From: CAWHXG01 sp963833235
GTDB taxonomy: Bacteria; Pseudomonadota; Alphaproteobacteria; Rhodobacterales; Rhodobacteraceae
Reading direction: 5' to 3'
Length of the DNA: 64,000 nt
Assembly: GCA_963833235.1 (NCBI GenBank)
Contig: CAWHXG010000001.1
Location: forward strand, 310,001 to 374,000
The position numbers and the translations under genes were made by a program. The notes under the pieces are model-generated. The model did no database searches and was not told the origin of the DNA. It saw only the letters and a program-made list of their open reading frames with translations. Positions 60,117 to 64,000 of the stretch are shown in pieces (position 1 is the stretch's first letter; each line of letters starts with the position of its first letter).

Positions 60117-61240
60117 GCAGGGCCGGAGGCGCGGCGTCCGGCGCCGCATCCGCGCATATCGAGCTCAGCCACATCACCCATGCCTACCGGACCGAGGCCG
60201 GGCCGTTGCCGGTGCTCGACGATCTGCACATGGGCGTGGCGCGGGGCGGGTTCACTGCGGTGGTGGGCCCCTCTGGCTGCGGCAAGTCTACATTGACGCG
60301 GCTGGTGGCGGGGCTGATGCGTCCCGACGAGGGCGAGGTCCGCCTTGGCGGGAAGGTGGTGACCGGGCCGCGGGCGACCGTGGGCATGGCCTTCCAGAAC
60401 CCGGTGCTGCTGGAATGGCGTTCGATCCTGCGCAACGTGATGCTGCCGCTGGAGATCGTGGCCACCGGCATGGGGGCTTCGGCGCGCGAGGCGCGGACGC
60501 GGGAGCTTCTGGCGCTGGTGGGGCTGGAGGGGTTCGAGGACAAGCGGCCCTCGGAGCTCTCGGGTGGCATGCGGCAGCGCGCCTCGCTCTGCCGGGCGCT
60601 GGTGCACCGCCCGGAGGTGCTGGTGATGGACGAGCCCTTCGGCGCGCTCGACGCCTTCACCCGCGAGGACCTGTGGCAGACGATGGCGCGGCTGCGGCGG
60701 GAGGAGAAGTTCACGGCGCTCTTGATCACCCACGACCTGCGCGAGGCAGTGTTCCTGGCCGACGAGATCGTGGTGCTTTCCGGGCGGCCGGCGGGGACGC
60801 AATACGTGATGCCGAGCGGGCTGCCGGCGGAGCGCGTCATCGACGATCTCTATACCCCGGTGGCGACCGAGATGCTGGCGGTGCTGCGCCGGGAGATCCA
60901 GGTGGCGCAGGGCCGGCTGCCGGCGGCGCCCGCGGGGGGCGCGGCGGCGCGGGGCATCGAGCCCCCCGCCGCCGCCCGGGGGCTGGCGCCCCCGGCGCCT
61001 TCGCCGCCGCCGCTTGCGGGTGCCGACCCGGGGGATGCCTCCGGCGGGGATATTTCAGAGGCAAAGACGGGGCTTGCACCGGACGAGAGCCTGGCTGTTT
61101 CGGAGCCGGCGCGGGGAGGGGGGCCGCGCGGCGCGACGCAGGACGGCGCGCCTGCGAACCCGGGACGTGAGGAGGCAGGGCACCGGACGGAGCTTTCGGC
61201 GCCGGGGCTGCGGCCCGCGATTGACGGGCGGCGGGCGTGA
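60113..61240 (+). CDS. ABC transporter ATP-binding protein (SsuB/TauB/ThiZ type) with repeat-derived C-terminal tail
   Basis: The ATPase domain has Walker A GPSGCGKST (52-60), Q-loop MAFQNPVLLEW, signature LSGGMRQR (149-156), Walker B VLVMDEPFGALD (169-180) and the switch histidine in LLITHDLREAVF. The family ends near residue 265-270. This protein continues to 375 residues with a Gly/Ala/Pro-rich tail. The first third of the tail is encoded by the dispersed element (60951-61055) read in frame. The start overlaps mini-ORF 2, and the stop overlaps the permease GTG. Confidence 0.88.
   Translation: MSRAGGAASGAASAHIELSHITHAYRTEAGPLPVLDDLHMGVARGGFTAVVGPSGCGKSTLTRLVAGLMRPDEGEVRLGGKVVTGPRATVGMAFQNPVLLEWRSILRNVMLPLEIVATGMGASAREARTRELLALVGLEGFEDKRPSELSGGMRQRASLCRALVHRPEVLVMDEPFGALDAFTREDLWQTMARLRREEKFTALLITHDLREAVFLADEIVVLSGRPAGTQYVMPSGLPAERVIDDLYTPVATEMLAVLRREIQVAQGRLPAAPAGGAAARGIEPPAAARGLAPPAPSPPPLAGADPGDASGGDISEAKTGLAPDESLAVSEPARGGGPRGATQDGAPANPGREEAGHRTELSAPGLRPAIDGRRA
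60951..61055 (-). repeat. Dispersed GC-rich element, copy C, inside the ATPase coding region
   Basis: Read on the minus strand this copy has the same 23-base start (AAATATCCCCGCCGGAGGCA plus TCC, at 61055-61033) and ends with the hairpin GGGGCTCGATGCCCC (60965-60951). The distance between the two blocks equals that in copy A. It falls within the open frame of the ABC ATPase, beyond the conserved domain. Confidence 0.75.
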
Positions 61241-62004
61241 GCAGCGCGCTTCGCAAGGTCGGGGTGCCGCTGGCCGCGATCCTGCTGTTCCTGGCGTTCT
61301 GGGAATGGCTGGTCTGGGCGAACGGCTGGCCGAACTACAAGATGGCCTCGCCGTCGGACCTTTGGCCGGCCTTCTGGAAGTTCCGCTGGCTCTTCCTGGA
61401 AGCCTCGTGGCAGACGCTCTGGCGGACGGTCGCGGGGCTGGCTTTGGCCGTCGTCTTCGGCACGGGGCTTGGCATGGTCATGGGCTTCAGCCGCACCCTG
61501 CGCGACGCGCTCTACCCCCTGCTGGTCGGCTTCAACGCGGTGCCGAAGGCGACCGTGGTGCCGATCCTGGCGCTGATGTTCGTGGGCCAGCACGACTTCA
61601 ACACCGTGCTGATCGCCTTCATGATCTCGTTCTTCCCCATCGCCGTCTCGGTCTCCATTGGGCTCAGCACGCTGGAGCCCGAATACCGCGACATCCTGCG
61701 CAGCCTCGGCGCCTCGCAGCTGACCGTCTTCCGCAAGATCGCGCTGCCGAAGACCCTGCCGGAATTCTTCGGGGCGCTGAAGGTGAGCGTGACGCTGGCC
61801 TTCATCGGGACCAACCTGATGGAGATCGTCAGTCCCCACGGACGGGGCCTCGGCGCGCTTTTCGACAGCGGCAAGATCAGTGCCGACTATCCGCTGATGT
61901 TCGCGGTGCTGATCGCGCTCGCGGCCCTCGGGATCGTGCTCTACTACGTGGTGGTGGCCCTTGAGAAGGTGTTCGCCGGATGGGCGGAGCGGCCGCAGGG
62001 GTAG
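61237..62004 (+). CDS. ABC transporter permease (SsuC/TauC/ThiX type)
   Basis: The 255-residue protein has six membrane segments and the BPD_transp_1 fold. It contains LYPLLVGFNAVPKATVVPIL, the cytoplasmic motif YRDILRSLGASQLTVFRKIA and ALKVSVTLAFIGTNLMEIVS. It starts with GTG, overlapping the ATPase stop (GTGA). It completes a three-gene importer with the NMT1/THI5-like binding protein and the ATPase. Confidence 0.92.
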   Translation: MSSALRKVGVPLAAILLFLAFWEWLVWANGWPNYKMASPSDLWPAFWKFRWLFLEASWQTLWRTVAGLALAVVFGTGLGMVMGFSRTLRDALYPLLVGFNAVPKATVVPILALMFVGQHDFNTVLIAFMISFFPIAVSVSIGLSTLEPEYRDILRSLGASQLTVFRKIALPKTLPEFFGALKVSVTLAFIGTNLMEIVSPHGRGLGALFDSGKISADYPLMFAVLIALAALGIVLYYVVVALEKVFAGWAERPQG

Positions 62005-62104
62005 GCGGCCGCGCCACACCCGTCCGCGAGGCGCCGGGCGACCCGGTCACCCGCGCCCCGGCCCTGGGCCCTCGGTCACGCGTCCCGGCCGCACGGCGCC
62101 GCGA

Positions 62105-62887
62105 TCAGATGTCGATCGAGGCCACGGCGCCGCCGTCCACCCGCCAGTTCGACCCGGTCACGAAGCTCGCGAGCTCCGAACAGAGAAGCGCGATCACCGG
62201 CGCCACCTCCTCCACCCGGCCGCGGCGCTTGAGGCCCAGATAGGGCCGCTCCTCCTCGAGGAAGCTCTCGATCGCTTCGTCGCGGCTCACTCCCATCTTC
62301 TCGGCGCGCTTCTCCATCATCCCGTCGGTCATCGGGGTCTTGATGAAGGCGGGCGCCACGCAGTTGACCAGCAGGCCCGCATGGGAATGCGCCAGCGACA
62401 CCGATTTGCTGAACGACAGCAGCGCCGATTTCGCGGCGTTGTAGACCGTCTCGTCCGCATAGGGCTGGGCGACGTTCTCGGAAGTCACGAACACCATGCG
62501 GCCCCAGCCCCGCTCGATCATCTTCGGCCCGATGCGGCGGGAGAGGCGCACGGCCGAAAGGAAATCGATGTTCAGCGCCTCCGACCAGTCGCCGTCGGTC
62601 ATCTGAAGCGGGTCGCCCTTGGCGCCGGTGACCCCCGCGGCATGAACGAAGATGTCGAACCCGTCCCCGACCGTGTCGAGGAACGCCTCGACCGGCGCCG
62701 TGCTGCTGAGGTCGGCGGCGACCCCGCGGACGTTGAACCGCCTGGCCACGTCGGCCACGGCGTCCTCGTCGAGATCGGTCAGCACCAGATCGCAGCCGGC
62801 CTCCTGCAGGCGTTCGGCCACCGCCGTGCCCATGCCGCCCGACGCGCCGGTGATCAGCGCGCGGCGCCCCTCGATGCCCAGATCCAT
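62105..62887 (-). CDS. SDR family NAD(P)-dependent oxidoreductase
   Basis: The 260-residue protein has TGASGGMGTAVAERLQEAGC, HAAGV, VTSENVAQ and the complete catalytic motif in VYNAAKSALLSFS (Tyr and Lys present), ending with FVTGSNWRVDGG. GGGGGAGACGATC precedes the ATG at 62887. It resembles 3-oxoacyl-ACP reductase-like enzymes; the substrate is unknown. It is convergent with the ABC operon. Confidence 0.9.
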   Translation of the reverse strand: MDLGIEGRRALITGASGGMGTAVAERLQEAGCDLVLTDLDEDAVADVARRFNVRGVAADLSSTAPVEAFLDTVGDGFDIFVHAAGVTGAKGDPLQMTDGDWSEALNIDFLSAVRLSRRIGPKMIERGWGRMVFVTSENVAQPYADETVYNAAKSALLSFSKSVSLAHSHAGLLVNCVAPAFIKTPMTDGMMEKRAEKMGVSRDEAIESFLEEERPYLGLKRRGRVEEVAPVIALLCSELASFVTGSNWRVDGGAVASIDI

Positions 62888-62980
62888 GATCGTCTCCCCC
62901 GTGATTGCTCGGCAGGGCAACGCGGACGGGGCGCTGCGGTTGCGCCCCGCCCGCGTCACGAAGGATTGCCCGCCGGCACC

Positions 62981-63008
62981 TTGCCATCGCGGCCTTGCGG
63001 CGCTAGAT
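62981..63008 (+). promoter_or_regulatory. Promoter of the SRP RNA gene
   Basis: TTGCCA (62981-62986) and CTAGAT (63003-63008) are separated by 16 bases. The predicted RNA 5' end at 63017 lies about nine bases after the -10 box. Both boxes fit the housekeeping sigma factor. Confidence 0.65.
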
Positions 63009-63016
63009 CGGCAGTC

Positions 63017-63110
63017 GAGAGGTTGGCGCGGGCAGGCGCCTCGCCAACCCGGTCAGATCCGGAAGGAAGCAGCCGTAACGAGCCCCGCTTGGGTCGTTGT
63101 CCAGCCTCTC
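63017..63110 (+). ncRNA. ffs: Signal recognition particle RNA, small bacterial type (4.5S RNA)
   Basis: The conserved domain IV is present: CAGATCCGGAAGGAAGCAGC, with the GGAA tetraloop and the symmetrical internal loop bound by Ffh. The ends pair as GAGAGGTTGG (63017-63026) with CCAGCCTCTC (63101-63110), and inner parts pair to form one long hairpin of about 95 nucleotides. It binds Ffh to target ribosomes making membrane proteins. The exact ends are estimated from the terminal stem. Confidence 0.93.
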
Positions 63111-63411
63111 ACCCCGCGCCCGCCTTCAGCCCGGGCTTCGCCGCGAGGCAATTGGCCCGGGGGCTGCTGACTCCCCAATTTTCGCACCCTTCCCGGCAGC
63201 GTGGCCCGGTCGGATCCCTGATGCCGGACAGCCTGCCGGCTTCGGCGCCCCCGCCAGGAGCGATCCCTTTCTCCCAAAAATGGCTTGGTCTGCCCCGATT
63301 TGCCCGTGCGGTCCTTCGCCCGCCATCCCACCCGGAAGACACGGCGGCGGGAACCTTCGCGGGACCGCGACCTTGACCTGCGCGCGACAGGCAAGCCGGG
63401 AAAGGGCAGCC

Positions 63412-63774
63412 ATGACCGACAAGGACGCCCTGGCCCGGGCCCGCACCGATTGGGCCGAGGATCGCACGGTCCTGGCCAACGAGCGCACCTTCGCCGCCTG
63501 GATCCGCACCGGCATGGGGGCGATCGTCGTCGCGTTGGGCCTGAACGTCGTCTTCCAGCATTCCGAGCCGATCTGGCTGGGCAAGGCCGCCGCCTCGATC
63601 TTCCTGGCGATGGGGATCTTCATATTCTGGTCGGCGCGGATCCGGGCCGGGCGTACCCTCGTGCGGCTCGACCAGCACGGGACGGTGCCGCAATCCCGCT
63701 CCTCCATGACCTTCATCGCGTCGCTGCTCACGGCCGGTACGCTGGCGACCGGCCTGATCCTCTGGTCGATATAA
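63412..63774 (+). CDS. DUF202/YidH family membrane protein
   Basis: The 120-residue protein has a charged N-terminus with the family motif DRTVLANERTFAAWIRTGM and three membrane segments (about residues 32-50, 58-76 and 97-118). The ATG at 63412 starts MTDKDALARARTDWAEDRTV; the longer upstream frame crosses non-coding sequence. DUF202 proteins are inner-membrane proteins of unclear role. Confidence 0.87.
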   Translation: MTDKDALARARTDWAEDRTVLANERTFAAWIRTGMGAIVVALGLNVVFQHSEPIWLGKAAASIFLAMGIFIFWSARIRAGRTLVRLDQHGTVPQSRSSMTFIASLLTAGTLATGLILWSI

Positions 63775-64000
63775 GGGCGCCGGGGCCGGGCCGGGCGCAA
63801 CCTTGCGCCGCGCGCGCCGAACGACGCTCTCCGTCGCCTCGCGTCGGATGGCCGGCACGCTGGCGACGGGCCGGGACCTCCTGTCGCCACCGGGCGCCAG
63901 GGGCAAGCCGGGGAGGTTTCCCTGACCGAGGATACGCGCCACCGCCACCCCCGCCGCCCCCGCCGCGTCTGGACGCCGCCGGGCGCGCCCCCTACCCTGA
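63775..64000. other. Window end without a recognisable gene
   Basis: The last 226 bases are very GC-rich and low in complexity. No reading frame on either strand shows a recognisable domain or a credible ribosome site. It may be intergenic or the edge of a gene outside the window. Confidence 0.4.

Larger units (their letters stand above)
59936..60126 (+). repeat. Tandem repeat of about 55-61 bp between binding-protein and ATPase genes
   Basis: Four degenerate copies begin near 59938, 59993, 60054 and 60113, with periods of 55, 61 and 59 bases. The clearest shared parts are (C/A)AATGAGCRGG at each ATGA junction, GGGGATATC near 60010 and 60065, and the CCCCNCTCGTGG-type block. The first and last copies share CAATGAGC then GGGGCCGG or AGGGCCGG. 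The final partial copy is the 5' end of the ATPase gene, so the array looks like duplication of that gene start. Confidence 0.75.

Noticed and set aside
63150..63190. Rho-independent terminator after the SRP RNA
   Set aside because: A GGGG/CCCC pairing precedes AATTTT, but the stem is only four to five bases with a long loop, so support is too weak.
1..64000. CRISPR array, prophage or integrated plasmid
   Set aside because: No regular spacer-repeat array, phage structural genes, integrase or replication genes were seen.

Overview
This window is high-GC DNA that looks like a chromosomal segment of an alphaproteobacterium of the Rhodobacterales (Rhodobacteraceae/Paracoccaceae). Supporting features are the F1-ATPase zeta-type inhibitor beside purC, a membrane-anchored CycM-type cytochrome c, an OpgC-family membrane protein, the rsmC-clpS-D,D-carboxypeptidase neighbourhood, a small-type SRP RNA and many overlapping ATGA/GTGA gene junctions. 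I see no prophage, CRISPR array or intact insertion sequence.

Layout. 0-2 kb: purine genes purC-purS-purQ (minus) and the ATPase zeta gene. 2.2-5.9 kb: a corrinoid methyl-transfer cluster (Bmt-like homocysteine methyltransferase, cognate corrinoid protein, GST, small membrane protein, YbjQ family, DUF1638). 6-10 kb: sufE, rnd, purN-purM and a CAU tRNA. 10-18 kb: rhodanese, esterase, OpgC, a TPR protein, DUF302, and a CoA-transferase/ThDP-enzyme pair. 18-23 kb: a frcBCAK-type sugar ABC operon with kinase, then an AGE-family epimerase. 23-26.5 kb: Lrp regulator, divergent class V aminotransferase and two CMD/AhpD-like proteins. 26.5-33.4 kb: a minus-strand catabolic operon dctP-dctQ-dctM-dapA-like-molybdoenzyme-SDR under a divergent LysR gene. 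34.5-38.7 kb: a PhnD-like orphan binding protein, then PhyH dioxygenase, methyltransferase and an ICL/PEP-mutase superfamily lyase. 38.9-40.4 kb: arsR-aquaporin-arsC. 40.6-46.4 kb: hemF, SDR, rsmC, clpS, D,D-carboxypeptidase. 46.7-52.6 kb: yejABEF peptide transporter. 53-64 kb: CycM cytochrome, pheA, SRPBCC protein, nudC, a 5'-nucleotidase-like phosphoesterase with a 24-bp tandem repeat, an NMT1/THI5-type ABC transporter, an SDR, SRP RNA and a DUF202 protein.

Sequence quality or gene decay is a major issue. Between about 29.0 and 36.0 kb most genes are broken by many single-base frame changes, although each frame fragment still encodes well-conserved protein. Isolated frameshifts also affect bmt, hemF, yejF and pheA. 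The pattern fits consensus indel errors better than old pseudogenes, but raw reads are needed to decide.

The most unusual structures are a four-copy ~55-61 bp tandem repeat between a binding-protein gene and its ABC ATPase, which makes a chain of ATGA-coupled mini-ORFs, and a ~105-bp GC-rich dispersed element, one copy of which lies inside the C-terminal coding region of that same ATPase. The best candidates for incompletely described systems are the Bmt/corrinoid/DUF1638 cluster, the Lrp/aminotransferase/CMD cluster and the PhyH/methyltransferase/lyase trio.
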